A DNA stretch of 46,908 bases, taken from contig CATJTQ010000107.1 in the NCBI GenBank assembly GCA_949743325.1, positions 1 to 46,908 on the forward strand, given 5' to 3'. The notes under the pieces are model-generated. The model saw only the letters and a program-made list of their open reading frames with translations. It did not search any database and was not told where the DNA came from. This document shows positions 24,543-33,340 of this stretch, piece after piece (positions within the stretch are counted from its first letter, which is position 1; every line of letters starts with the position of its first letter). The position numbers were made by a program, and so were the translations under genes. Source of the stretch: an uncultured Lachnospiraceae bacterium (lineage in GTDB: Bacteria > Bacillota > Clostridia > Lachnospirales > Lachnospiraceae).

Positions 24543-25286
24543 GTGAAATTGTTAGAGACAAAAAACATAACAAAACAATTGGATAACAGAAATATTATTC
24601 AAGATGTTAATTTATATTTGAATAAGGGTGAAATTATTTCACTGTTAGGTGTTAGTGGTGTAGGGAAGACAACATTGTTTAATATTATTGCAGGTATATT
24701 AAAGCCTGATAGAGGAGAAGTTTTGCTAAATGGTGATATTATAAACGGAAAATCAGGAAATGTAAGTTATATGCTTCAAAAGGATATGCTTTTAGCACAT
24801 TTAAGTGTCTTAGATAATGTTGCTCTGCCATTGTTTGTTCGTGGTATTAGCCATAAGGAAGCAAGAAAAAGAGCAAAAGAGCTTCTACCCTTTTTTGGAC
24901 TAGATGGATTTGAGAAGAAATATCCTGCTCAGCTTTCAGGCGGGATGAGACAGAGAGCTGCATTTCTTAGAACATATCTTTTTTCCGATGAAGTTGCATT
25001 GCTGGACGAGCCTTTCAGTGCGCTAGATGCAATTACAAAACAAGATATGCATAAATGGTATATTCAAATAATGAAACAGATAAAATTGTCAACAATTTTT
25101 ATTACTCATGATATTGATGAGGCAATTTTGTTGTCAGATCGTATATATATTATGGCTGGAAAACCTGGTACTCTCGTTAAAGAGATAATTATTGATCATC
25201 AACAAATTGAAAGAGAAGATTTTAATCTCACTGTAGAATTTCTTTATTATAAAAAGGAAATACTTCAATTATTAGGTACTAATTAA
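24543..25286 (+). CDS. thiZ: ABC transporter ATP-binding protein, ThiZ-like
   Basis: A 247-residue importer ATPase: Walker A LLGVSGVGKTT, Q-loop YMLQKDMLLAHLSV, signature LSGGMRQRAAFLRTYL, Walker B VALLDEPFSALD, and H-loop IFITHDIDEAI, as in SsuB/TauB/ThiZ proteins. It starts at GTG 24543, one base after the thiY stop codon, with GAGGCAG as ribosome site. It ends the TPP-controlled operon; about 150 nt with the hsp20 regulatory region follows. No obvious terminator separates it from hsp20. Confidence 0.88.
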   Translation: MKLLETKNITKQLDNRNIIQDVNLYLNKGEIISLLGVSGVGKTTLFNIIAGILKPDRGEVLLNGDIINGKSGNVSYMLQKDMLLAHLSVLDNVALPLFVRGISHKEARKRAKELLPFFGLDGFEKKYPAQLSGGMRQRAAFLRTYLFSDEVALLDEPFSALDAITKQDMHKWYIQIMKQIKLSTIFITHDIDEAILLSDRIYIMAGKPGTLVKEIIIDHQQIEREDFNLTVEFLYYKKEILQLLGTN

Positions 25287-25326
25287 TATGTAAATTAGTT
25301 TAGACACATAAAGTTCACAATAATTG

Positions 25327-25353
25327 TTAGCACTCACTCTTGACGAGTGCTAA
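25327..25353 (+). promoter_or_regulatory. CIRCE operator upstream of hsp20
   Basis: A second perfect CIRCE: TTAGCACTC (25327-25335), 9 nt, GAGTGCTAA (25345-25353). The symmetry extends outward (AATTG/CAATT). It overlaps the -35 box of the hsp20 promoter. Confidence 0.95.
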
Positions 25354-25368
25354 CAATTGTGCTATAAC
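25340..25368 (+). promoter_or_regulatory. Promoter of hsp20
   Basis: TTGACG (25340-25345), 17 nt, TATAAC (25363-25368). The -35 lies in the centre of the CIRCE, so HrcA would compete directly with RNA polymerase here, unlike in the hrcA promoter where CIRCE lies after the -10. Confidence 0.7.
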
Positions 25369-25448
25369 ATAATCATAACAAATAAACATTTTACAGCATC
25401 ATACATATCTGTATAATGCAGATATTAATTGAAAAGGAGAGATGATTT

Positions 25449-25883
25449 ATGTTGATGCCTAGTATTTTTGGAGATACTTTATTAGATGATTTTTTTGGAT
25501 TTCCGGTAAAAGAGAATTATAAAAGGCCGAGCAATGTAAATGGACTGATGCAGACAGATGTTAAAGAAACTGCACATGGATATGAAGTTACTATGAACCT
25601 TCCGGGATTTAAGAAAGAAAATGTTAGAGCTGAACTTAAAGAAGGATATTTAGTAGTTACAGCAGCGACAAGTTCTTCAACTGATGAAAAAAATGAAGGC
25701 GGAAAGTATATACGCAGAGAAAGATATAGTGGAACATGCAGCAGAAGCTTTTTCATAGGTGAAGATGTGGAGCAGGAAGATATAAAAGCTAAGTTCCAAG
25801 ATGGAATCTTGACTCTTAATGTTCCTAAAAAAGAAGAGAAACCTAAAGTAGAAGAATCAAAATATATTGCAATAGAAGGCTGA
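25449..25883 (+). CDS. hsp20: Small heat-shock protein Hsp20 (alpha-crystallin family)
   Basis: A 144-residue ATP-independent holdase. The alpha-crystallin domain runs from MQTDVKETAHGYEVTMNLPG to the hallmark GILTLNVPKKEEK, followed by a short tail with YIAIEG, a degenerate I-x-I contact motif. KYIRRERYSGTCSRSFFI is the dimer-loop region. The ATG is preceded by AAAGGAGAGATGATTT. It is expressed from a CIRCE-controlled promoter, so it belongs to the same regulon as dnaK; hsp20 control by HrcA is known in several clostridia. It is followed by a palindromic repeat that may serve as its terminator. Confidence 0.93.
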   Translation: MLMPSIFGDTLLDDFFGFPVKENYKRPSNVNGLMQTDVKETAHGYEVTMNLPGFKKENVRAELKEGYLVVTAATSSSTDEKNEGGKYIRRERYSGTCSRSFFIGEDVEQEDIKAKFQDGILTLNVPKKEEKPKVEESKYIAIEG

Positions 25884-26003
25884 TAATAAAAGAATTATTA
25901 TATTTGATGTTTTCAGTAAGAACAGCACAGTTTTTTGATGATAATTACAAATTGCCGTAACGGCAAAATATAATATCACATTTATTGGGCATATTAATTT
26001 TTA

Positions 26004-26109
26004 TGGGGCTGTCGGGAAATGCTACTGTTTACTCAATATATTGTTTAATTCGTTTGAGAATGCAACAATATATTGCAGATAAACTACATTTTCCGACAGC
26101 CCCTTTTTT
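26004..26109 (+). repeat. Dispersed palindromic element, copy B (intact)
   Basis: About 100 nt downstream of hsp20. The ends are GGGGCTGTCGGGAAATG and CATTTTCCGACAGCCCC, inverted repeats that differ at one base. Inside are CAATATATTGTT and AACAATATATTG, perfectly inverted, around TTTGAGAATG. A run of Ts follows, so it can act as a terminator in RNA. Copies A (6121) and C (281) match in layout or in the left end. A small non-autonomous MITE-like element is possible. Confidence 0.7.
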
Positions 26110-26243
26110 GTCTATAATGTTATTAATTTTTAATAAATATAAACACTAATAGATATATATTCAGTTAAATGGTAACTGAGGCACGATAATGAAACTTGGT
26201 TTAACAGGTGAGTTTATTATAGCTTTAATAATAAGTATTATTT

Positions 26244-26612
26244 TTATTCTATATTAGATAGTTTATCAACGGTAAGAGAAACGTTTGGCAAAAAGAAAAT
26301 ATCTTTGCCATTATTGCATTCATACATAAAGTCGTTCAAGGGTTTGCTTGTATAATTTGAAAAATCTCCATATATAGCAAATTTGATGCCATAATTAACA
26401 AATTTTTGCAATATTTCTCCTGCTAAACAGGTGCTTAATATAAAGAAGTCGTCTATGATTGCTTCTTTATTTACTGCAATATTTGTACAGCCAGTTTCAT
26501 ATTTTACAGTCATAATTAGGTCCAAAGAAGATTGAACATCTGTAATTAGTATCTTTTCACTATATATAACAGCTATATTGGTATTGTTTTTGTTTATTAT
26601 TTCGGTTTTCAT
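26244..26612 (-). CDS. DUF4180 domain protein
   Basis: A 122-residue protein matching the DUF4180 pattern: a short beta start, then ILITDVQSSLDLIMTVKYE, IAVNKEAIIDDFFILSTCLA, and GEILQKFVNYGIKFAIYGDF with NDFMYECNNGKDIFFLPN near the end. The function of the family is not established, and the fold looks alpha/beta, cytosolic. The start at 26612 is chosen because GGAG lies ~10 nt before it; an in-frame ATG at 26636 overlaps the TetR stop. It is co-transcribed with the TetR gene upstream, whose reading frame it touches. Confidence 0.82.
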   Translation of the reverse strand: MKTEIINKNNTNIAVIYSEKILITDVQSSLDLIMTVKYETGCTNIAVNKEAIIDDFFILSTCLAGEILQKFVNYGIKFAIYGDFSNYTSKPLNDFMYECNNGKDIFFLPNVSLTVDKLSNIE

Positions 26613-26628
26613 TTTTATCAGTCTCCTA

Positions 26629-27207
26629 TTATTCATATAAATTGTTAATTAATTTGTCGGTCATAAAATCAAAGGTTTTGAAATGATTGTGTGGCAGAAA
26701 TTCCTTATTTTTGATATTCATTATTAGAGAATAAATAACTGACAGTGCCATATCTGAATCTACTTTTAATTTCAAATGTGGTTGATTCAAAAAAAGTTGT
26801 TGGCACATTTTATTGGATGTCTCAATTTTTTTTGCTTGTTCCTCTGATAGTTTGTTCATTAAAATGGTAAAGTCTGTACTATCTGAATTGTATAAAAAAT
26901 TATTCTCATAATATTCCCTATAAATGAATTTTAAAGCTTTTGCAACACCATATTTATTTTTTTCAGTTGTAATAATTTTAGAGGCAGCATCACAGATTTG
27001 TTGTTGAACTGAGCATAAAACTTCACAAAAGAGAGCTTCTTTTGATTCGTAGAAAAGATAAAAAGCTCCTTTAGATATACCGACATTTTTACAAAGTTCG
27101 TCAACACTTGTTTTCTTATAGCCATATTGAGTCCAGTGCTGTTTACAAGAATCTTGTAAATGCTTTCTAATATTCTCTTTTTCTTTTTCTGAAAAACTTC
27201 TTGCCAT
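26629..27207 (-). CDS. TetR/AcrR family transcriptional regulator
   Basis: A 192-residue repressor. The N-terminal helix-turn-helix is GYKKTSVDELCKNVGISKGAFYLFYESKEALF, the classic TetR pattern. The C-terminal ligand domain (ALKFIYREYYENNFLYNSDS onward) is helical and unlike any I recognise. The ATG follows GAGGAGATGACAATTT. The operon includes DUF4180 only; an inverted repeat between the promoter and the start (27229-27252) suggests that it represses its own transcription. The ligand is unknown. Confidence 0.9.
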   Translation of the reverse strand: MARSFSEKEKENIRKHLQDSCKQHWTQYGYKKTSVDELCKNVGISKGAFYLFYESKEALFCEVLCSVQQQICDAASKIITTEKNKYGVAKALKFIYREYYENNFLYNSDSTDFTILMNKLSEEQAKKIETSNKMCQQLFLNQPHLKLKVDSDMALSVIYSLIMNIKNKEFLPHNHFKTFDFMTDKLINNLYE

Positions 27208-27228
27208 AAATTGTCATCTCCTCATTTG

Positions 27229-27286
27229 TGACTTAAAAGTCTGTTTTAGTCATATATACAATAATACTAATAATTGAAAAAGTCAA
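27229..27286 (-). promoter_or_regulatory. Promoter and candidate operator of the tetR-DUF4180 unit
   Basis: On the minus strand TTGACT (27286-27281), 17 nt, TATTGT (27263-27258). Just downstream, TGACT (27229-27233) and AGTCA (27248-27252), with A/T-rich imperfectly inverted flanks, form a dyad that would suit a TetR dimer. The operator assignment is inference. Confidence 0.55.
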
Positions 27287-27358
27287 GCATAAATTATTTC
27301 ATGTGTTTAACTGTAAAAGGGTTTTGCTAATAATAATAGAAATAATTTAAATTAGGTC

Positions 27359-27389
27359 TTGACAAAAGACAGTGCATAACAGATAGTAT
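27359..27389 (+). promoter_or_regulatory. Possible promoter of the hybrid kinase gene
   Basis: TTGACA (27359-27364) and TAGTAT (27384-27389), separated by 19 nt, slightly long for a sigma-A promoter. Confidence 0.35.
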
Positions 27390-27510
27390 ATTTACAGTAC
27401 ACCAAAAGACATACATTAAAAATGAGATATTATTATATTAAATAAGATTATTATGTGAATATAGGATAATGTATTGATAATAAATGAAAGAATTTAGGAG
27501 GATATTCTTG

Positions 27511-30500
27511 ATGAGGAAGAGAAGGCGGTTATTACAAGAGATTGTATATGTTCTAATTATGTTGGCAGCTATTATTGTATTATTTCATTGGTACGCAGCA
27601 CAGAATAGTAAGCGTATGGAAGATAGAAACAAAAATTATGCTGAAGATTCTGCTAAAATGAAAGCCGAGCATATAGATAAAGAGTTTGATAATGCTCTTG
27701 ATCTGATAAATGCTTATTCGTACTTTTTGGGAGAGAGTCTTAACGGACCTACACTTACTGTTGATATATTAAATAAGATAGAAGAAAAAACATTGTTTGA
27801 TAAGTTAAGGTTTACCGATTTAAATGGTAATAACTATTCTTCTGATGGTCAAGTTTCCGATGCTTCTGACCGAGATTACTATATTTATGGCAAGGAGGGA
27901 AAGAGTGGAATATCAGTAATATTTAATTCGAGGTTAACTGATGAGACAATGGTAGGATTTTACTCTCCTCTGCGCTATAAGGGAGAAATTATCGGTGTGC
28001 TTAGAGGTGCGTATCTTGATGAAGAATATTTGCAGGATATGCTTGCGACTACATATTTTGGTGAACAGGCGGATGTGTTTTTATGTATGCCTGATGGGAA
28101 AGTTATCGCCAGTTCTGATGATAAAAAATACAATAAAAATATAATTGATACATTATATGAATCAAAAGTTATTGATAAAGATACAGCTGCCGACGCAAAA
28201 GAAATTTTTGATAATGGAGGAGAGGGAGCTTTTATTTGCGATCATAATTATAAAACTGATAATATTTGTGTAATGTATCTTCCAAAAAGTGATTTTGTAC
28301 TTGTACAGGTATTTCCAAAGTGTGTTACACAGAAAATGATAAAAGCAGAAAATCTTATAGGAATTAAATTAGAATCTATGATGATTGGATTGTTTGTTAT
28401 CTACATTATTACGTTAATTGTTCGTGCGGAGAGGGAAAAGAAACGTTTAGAGAATGAAAATCAGGAAATGGGATATATTATTGATGGTGTAAATACATTG
28501 TTTTCAAGATTTGCAATGGTTGATTTAGAAACTGATAGATATAAATATCTTATGGGTACAAAACCTAAAGATAGCGGAATTTCAGTTAATGGAAATTACA
28601 AAGATCTAACAGATTATATTTGTTCGCTTATATTAGATAAAAAAGATCGTGAGGAATTTGCTTTATGTATAGATAAAAATTCTATAATTAATGCGATGAA
28701 TGACCATAATGATCTGCGTTTTGAATTTCATGTACTTCAGGGTGGGAATAAAGAATGGGAGCATCTAAATGTTATCTGTCTTGAAAGAAAGAACGGCAAA
28801 GCCAGTAAGGTTTTGTTCATAAGACAGAATATAACAGAGATAAAAGAAAAAGAATTGCAGATACAGGCCAATATGGCTTTGGCTGATCGTAAGGAAAGGC
28901 AGTATCGGATTGCAATTACATCTAATGCCTTGTGTACATTTGAGTTTAACTTGACTAAAGATGTTATAGATAATGATATAATACGTGAAATAGATGGACG
29001 TAAAATATCTATGATAAAGAAAATGAATCTTGAACTGCCATGTAAGGCTTCAGATTATTTTGAGCGTTTGAAGCAGTTTGTTTTGGAGGAGTCGTTAGAT
29101 GAATATAGTGTAGTAGTAAATGTAGAGAATTTAAAAACTCGTTTTGAGCAGGGAGATGCAGAAGTTGTTGCTGAATACTGGGAACAAGATGAAGAAAGCG
29201 AGAAAATTTGTGTTAGACAGTCATTTATAATGACTAATGATAAAGATACTAATGATATTATGGTAATGGTTGTAACAAAAGAGATAACTGGAAGTGTTAA
29301 GAAGCAGATGGAGCAGACACAGGCGTTGCATGATGCGCTGATGCAGGCTCAGCATGCTAATAAATCAAAGACAACTTTCCTCTCTAATATGTCTCATGAT
29401 ATTCGGACTCCTATGAATGCAATTATAGGTTTTACTACTATTGCAGTTACACATATTGATAATAAAGAACAAGTAATAAGCAGTCTGCAGAAAGTTCTTT
29501 CTTCAAGTAATCATCTTCTCAGTCTTATTAATGATATATTGGATATGAGCAGAATAGAAAGTGGAAAGGTACAGATTAAAGAACAGGAATGTAATATTGC
29601 CGAGATTATGCATAATCTTGTTAATATTATTCAGCCGCAGGTTAAAGCAAAACAGTTAAAATTGTTTATAGATACTTTTGATGTTGAAAATGAAGATGTT
29701 ATAGCCGATGCATTAAAATTAAATCAAGTATTTATTAATTTGCTTAGCAATGCAGTTAAATATACTCCGGCAGGAGGAAATATATCCTTTAGAATAATAC
29801 AGAAAAAAGTTCCTCATCATGGGTATGGAGATTATATTTTTATTATTGAAGATAATGGAATTGGTATGTCACCTGAATTTGTTGAGCATATATTTGAGCC
29901 GTTTGAACGTGAGGCTACTGCCACCCAATCGGGTATTCAAGGAACTGGATTGGGTATGGCTATAACGAGAAATATTGTTGAGATGATGAACGGTAATATA
30001 AGTGTAAAGAGTGAGATAGGAAAGGGAAGTACATTTACCGTAGAGCTGACGCTTAAATTGCAGGATGTTGAAAAGGATGCTGGTCAGATAAAAGAATTGG
30101 ATGGTTTGAGGGCCTTAGTAGTAGACGATGATTTTCGCGCCTGTGACAGTGTATGTAAAATGCTTAAACAGATAGGTATGCGTTCAGAGTGGACGACATC
30201 GGGAAGAGAAGCTGTTTATCGTGCTGAGATTGCATATGAAGACGGTGATGTTTTCCATACATATATAATCGATTGGCAGATGCCGGAGATAAGTGGTATT
30301 GAAACTGCAAGGAGGATTCGCAGTGTAGTAGGTAAAGATGTTCCTATTATTATACTTACAGCATATGATTGGTCTGATATTGAGGAAGAGGCAAGAAAGG
30401 CTGGGGTAACAGCTTTTTGTGCTAAACCAATATTTATGTCAAATTTAAAAACTGCACTGTTGGTAGCAAATGATCTTGTTGATGAGACAGAAAATGTTGC

Positions 30501-30903
30501 TGTTTGGACATTGGCTGACTTTAGCGGAAAACGTGTATTGCTTGTGGAAGATATTGAGTTGAATCGTGAGATTGCAGAGGTTATACTGACTGAGGCAGGA
30601 TTTGTTGTTGAAACAGCTCCTGATGGTACGGATGCTGTGGATATGGTAAAAAATTCTCAGGAAAACTATTATGATTTAGTTTTAATGGATGTGCAGATGC
30701 CTATAATGAATGGATACGAGGCTACAAGAGCAATTAGATTGCTTCATAGAAATGATGTTAAGACATTGCCGATTATCGCCATGACTGCAAATGCTTTAGA
30801 GGAAGATAAAGAGGCAGCGTTCAAAAATGGAATGAACGCTCATATATCAAAGCCACTTGATATAGAAATATTTATTAAAGTTTTAAACCATATTCTTAAT
30901 TAA
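27511..30903 (+). CDS. Hybrid sensor histidine kinase with two receiver domains
   Basis: 1130 residues. A basic start and a membrane helix (VYVLIMLAAIIVLFHWYAA) lead into an extracytoplasmic sensor of ~250 residues (Cache-like: DRDYYIYGKEGKSGISVIF, then VGFYSPLRYKGEIIGVLRGA). A second helix (IGLFVIYIITLIVRAE) follows, then two PAS-like regions. The HisKA domain has phospho-acceptor His629 (FLSNMSHDIRTPMNAIIGF). The ATPase has NQVFINLLSNAVKYTPAGG, IEDNGIGMS and GTGLGMAITRNIVE. Two receivers follow, with Asp921 (IIDWQMPEISG) and Asp1060 (LVLMDVQMPIMNG). The start at 27511 follows AGGAGG; the upstream ATG 27484 does not. No HPt domain is present, so a separate phosphotransfer partner is expected. 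Confidence 0.88.
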   Translation: MRKRRRLLQEIVYVLIMLAAIIVLFHWYAAQNSKRMEDRNKNYAEDSAKMKAEHIDKEFDNALDLINAYSYFLGESLNGPTLTVDILNKIEEKTLFDKLRFTDLNGNNYSSDGQVSDASDRDYYIYGKEGKSGISVIFNSRLTDETMVGFYSPLRYKGEIIGVLRGAYLDEEYLQDMLATTYFGEQADVFLCMPDGKVIASSDDKKYNKNIIDTLYESKVIDKDTAADAKEIFDNGGEGAFICDHNYKTDNICVMYLPKSDFVLVQVFPKCVTQKMIKAENLIGIKLESMMIGLFVIYIITLIVRAEREKKRLENENQEMGYIIDGVNTLFSRFAMVDLETDRYKYLMGTKPKDSGISVNGNYKDLTDYICSLILDKKDREEFALCIDKNSIINAMNDHNDLRFEFHVLQGGNKEWEHLNVICLERKNGKASKVLFIRQNITEIKEKELQIQANMALADRKERQYRIAITSNALCTFEFNLTKDVIDNDIIREIDGRKISMIKKMNLELPCKASDYFERLKQFVLEESLDEYSVVVNVENLKTRFEQGDAEVVAEYWEQDEESEKICVRQSFIMTNDKDTNDIMVMVVTKEITGSVKKQMEQTQALHDALMQAQHANKSKTTFLSNMSHDIRTPMNAIIGFTTIAVTHIDNKEQVISSLQKVLSSSNHLLSLINDILDMSRIESGKVQIKEQECNIAEIMHNLVNIIQPQVKAKQLKLFIDTFDVENEDVIADALKLNQVFINLLSNAVKYTPAGGNISFRIIQKKVPHHGYGDYIFIIEDNGIGMSPEFVEHIFEPFEREATATQSGIQGTGLGMAITRNIVEMMNGNISVKSEIGKGSTFTVELTLKLQDVEKDAGQIKELDGLRALVVDDDFRACDSVCKMLKQIGMRSEWTTSGREAVYRAEIAYEDGDVFHTYIIDWQMPEISGIETARRIRSVVGKDVPIIILTAYDWSDIEEEARKAGVTAFCAKPIFMSNLKTALLVANDLVDETENVAVWTLADFSGKRVLLVEDIELNREIAEVILTEAGFVVETAPDGTDAVDMVKNSQENYYDLVLMDVQMPIMNGYEATRAIRLLHRNDVKTLPIIAMTANALEEDKEAAFKNGMNAHISKPLDIEIFIKVLNHILN

Positions 30904-30948
30904 AAATTATACCTTTTATTTATCAAATATTTAGAGGAGAAGATATAA

Positions 30949-32544
30949 ATGAATAATATATTAAATAATAAAATATTTTTATATATTACTGAGTTTTTTG
31001 CGGGAATGTCAGTGATGGCAGTTGAGCTGGGTGCAAGTAGGTTACTTGCACCTTATTTCAGTTCTTCGCAGATTGTATGGACTATCATTATCGGTACTAT
31101 CATGATTGCCATGGCCCTTGGAAATATTTTCGGAGGGAGAAGCGCAGATAAAAATCCTAATCCAGATAAGCTCTATATTCGTATTCTAATAGCTGCTGTT
31201 TGGATAGCCGCGATACCTGCAGTTGGAAAATATATTATTATGGGAATATCAGCGCTGCTTATTTTTACAGTAAATAATAATTTTCTGATTATAGCTGCTT
31301 TTACATCTTGTATGATAATTTTTGTATTTCCACTTTTTTTGCTTGGTACAGTGACCCCTTCATTGGCAAAATATTGTGTCGGCAGTTTAGAAGAGAGTGG
31401 AAAAATAGTAGGAAATTTGGGAGCATTTAATACAGTAGGAAGTATTATTGGAACATTTTTGCCAACATTTGTTACGATTCCGACAGTGGGAACATCTGTT
31501 ACTTTTTTGATTTTTGCAGCAATATTGATATTTATATCTGCAATATATTTTGTTAATAGAAAAACAGCAAAGAGTAAAGTTGCTGTTTCAGCAGTATGTT
31601 TTTTGTTATCTTTTATAATAGGATATAAAGATAACTTTGCATTTTGGGAAGATAACCTGAAGTATGAGGGGGAGTCAGTCTATAATTATCTTCAGGTAAA
31701 AGAGAATGATAGTAATGTTATTTTGTCAACAAATGTTTTATTTGGTGTTCAGTCTGTGTATATGAAAGATGGTGGTTTGACAGGAATGTATTATGATTAT
31801 GCTTTGGCTGCACCGCTTATGACAGGCAGTTTTGATAAAGAAGAATTGGAGATGCTTATTCTTGGAATGGGTACAGGAACATATGGAACACAATGCAGAA
31901 AGTTCTATGGAAATATGAATATTGAAGGTGTAGAGATTGATGAGAAAATAACTTATTTATCACGAGAATATTTTATGCTGCCAGAAGATATTAGCGTTAC
32001 TACTTATGACGGGAGAGCATTTTTAAATGCCAGCGATAAAAAATATGATATTATAATGGTTGATGCATATCAGGATATAACAATACCTTTTCAGATGTCT
32101 TCTATTGAATTCTTTCAATTAGTAAAAGAACATTTAACAGAAGATGGAGTAATGGTAGTTAATATGAATATGCGTGGCAGTGAAGACGGCAGTATAAATC
32201 AGTATCTCTCTGATACTATAGCGTCTGTATTTGACGAGGTGTACACAGTTGATGTGAATGGTTCAACTAACCGAGAACTTTTTGCTTCATCTAATTCAGC
32301 ATTTATTGAAAATTTAAAAATAAATAAAGAAAATATTGATGATACACATTTATATTATATGATGCAAAATATATTAGATAATTTAGAGAAATATAATGCA
32401 GGTAAATTGGTTTTAACTGATGATAAAGCGCCAGTTGAACTTCTTGGTATTAAAGTGATTGATGAACTAATAAAAGAGGAAGTATTATATTATAAAGATA
32501 TATTTAAGAAAGAAGGATTAGAAGGGCTGTTGGAATATTTGTAA
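30949..32544 (+). CDS. Membrane-anchored spermidine-synthase-like protein
   Basis: 531 residues, fused. The first ~200 residues form six or so membrane helices (IFLYITEFFAGMSVMAVELGAS, WTIIIGTIMIAMALGNIFGG, and more), of the MFS-like type seen in fused spermidine synthases. The C-terminal half is a SpeE-like methyltransferase-fold domain: MLILGMGTGTYGTQCRKFYG (SAM/dcSAM glycine motif), IEGVEIDEKI, VTTYDGRAFL, KKYDIIMVDAY. Whether it makes spermidine or another polyamine is not shown. It lies 45 nt after the kinase gene, with an SD (AGAGGAG). Confidence 0.8.
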   Translation: MNNILNNKIFLYITEFFAGMSVMAVELGASRLLAPYFSSSQIVWTIIIGTIMIAMALGNIFGGRSADKNPNPDKLYIRILIAAVWIAAIPAVGKYIIMGISALLIFTVNNNFLIIAAFTSCMIIFVFPLFLLGTVTPSLAKYCVGSLEESGKIVGNLGAFNTVGSIIGTFLPTFVTIPTVGTSVTFLIFAAILIFISAIYFVNRKTAKSKVAVSAVCFLLSFIIGYKDNFAFWEDNLKYEGESVYNYLQVKENDSNVILSTNVLFGVQSVYMKDGGLTGMYYDYALAAPLMTGSFDKEELEMLILGMGTGTYGTQCRKFYGNMNIEGVEIDEKITYLSREYFMLPEDISVTTYDGRAFLNASDKKYDIIMVDAYQDITIPFQMSSIEFFQLVKEHLTEDGVMVVNMNMRGSEDGSINQYLSDTIASVFDEVYTVDVNGSTNRELFASSNSAFIENLKINKENIDDTHLYYMMQNILDNLEKYNAGKLVLTDDKAPVELLGIKVIDELIKEEVLYYKDIFKKEGLEGLLEYL

Positions 32545-32650
32545 TGTTTAGAAGATATTAACTATAAAAGCCGCTGTGACAGTCTAGAAAAATACTCAAT
32601 TAAAAGTGCACAGCAAGAATTTAATTTATAGTTTTGGGGCATGTATTACA

Positions 32651-32698
32651 TTGACAATGAGATGTGTGTATGTTATTATTTACTTAGTATTACTAAGT
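32651..32698 (+). promoter_or_regulatory. Promoter and palindromic operator for padR
   Basis: TTGACA (32651-32656), 17 nt, TATTAT (32674-32679), then a perfect palindrome ACTTAGTA-T-TACTAAGT (32682-32698) starting at the transcript start. PadR regulators bind such dyads, so autoregulation is likely. The promoter is ~235 nt before padR; another weak promoter (TTGACG near 32821) may lie nearer. The stretch 32545-32650 has only a weak GCTGTG/CACAGC hairpin. Confidence 0.6.
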
Positions 32699-32920
32699 GT
32701 TATGCAATAATTATCAATTAGACAATTAGTAATGTGATTTTAACTTACAAAAGCTTGTAAAAGTTTTTAATTGTTTATTCCCACGGTTAATGAGGAAAAT
32801 ATACATTCATGGATCGATATTTGACGAATTCTGTGAGGATCTAATACTCCGCAGCTTGATGCATTGCAGGATATATACTTTGTCAGCTTGCTGTGAGGGA
32901 TTTGATTTGGAGGTGAAGAA

Positions 32921-33259
32921 TTGAATGTTAAATATGAAAGGCAGATGAAAAAAGGTATTCTAGAAATTCTAGTTCTTAAATTGCTGGATAGTGAGGAGAA
33001 ATATGGTTATCAGCTTATAAGTGAACTGGCGGATAGAAGCGAGGGTATGTTTAGTGTTAAAGAGGGGACTCTTTATCCTATTTTATATCGACTTGAGGAT
33101 GAGGGTCTAGTTGTAAATTATTGGAGTGAGCCAAAAGGAAGGGAACTTTCTAAAAAATACTACAGTATAACTGAAGAAGGTCGTGCCACTCTTGCGGAAG
33201 CAATTAAGCTATGGGAAAAATTTTCAGAAAATGTAAATAAGATATTATTAAATAACTAA
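32921..33259 (+). CDS. PadR family transcriptional regulator
   Basis: A 112-residue winged-helix repressor. The PadR hallmarks are GILEILVLKLLDSEEKYGYQ, SVKEGTLYPILYRLEDEGLV, and EPKGRELSKKYYSITEEG, then a short dimer helix. It starts at TTG 32921 after GGAGGTGAAGAA; no better start is present. It is followed after ~80 nt by a HAAS-domain membrane protein, the usual genomic pair. The effector is unknown. It probably binds the palindrome at 32682. Confidence 0.9.
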   Translation: MNVKYERQMKKGILEILVLKLLDSEEKYGYQLISELADRSEGMFSVKEGTLYPILYRLEDEGLVVNYWSEPKGRELSKKYYSITEEGRATLAEAIKLWEKFSENVNKILLNN

Positions 33260-33340
33260 TTTATTTTCAATAACATTTTATAATGATCGCCGTAATTCAT
33301 TATCATTTGATATAATTTAATAAAAAAGGAGTGAATAATT

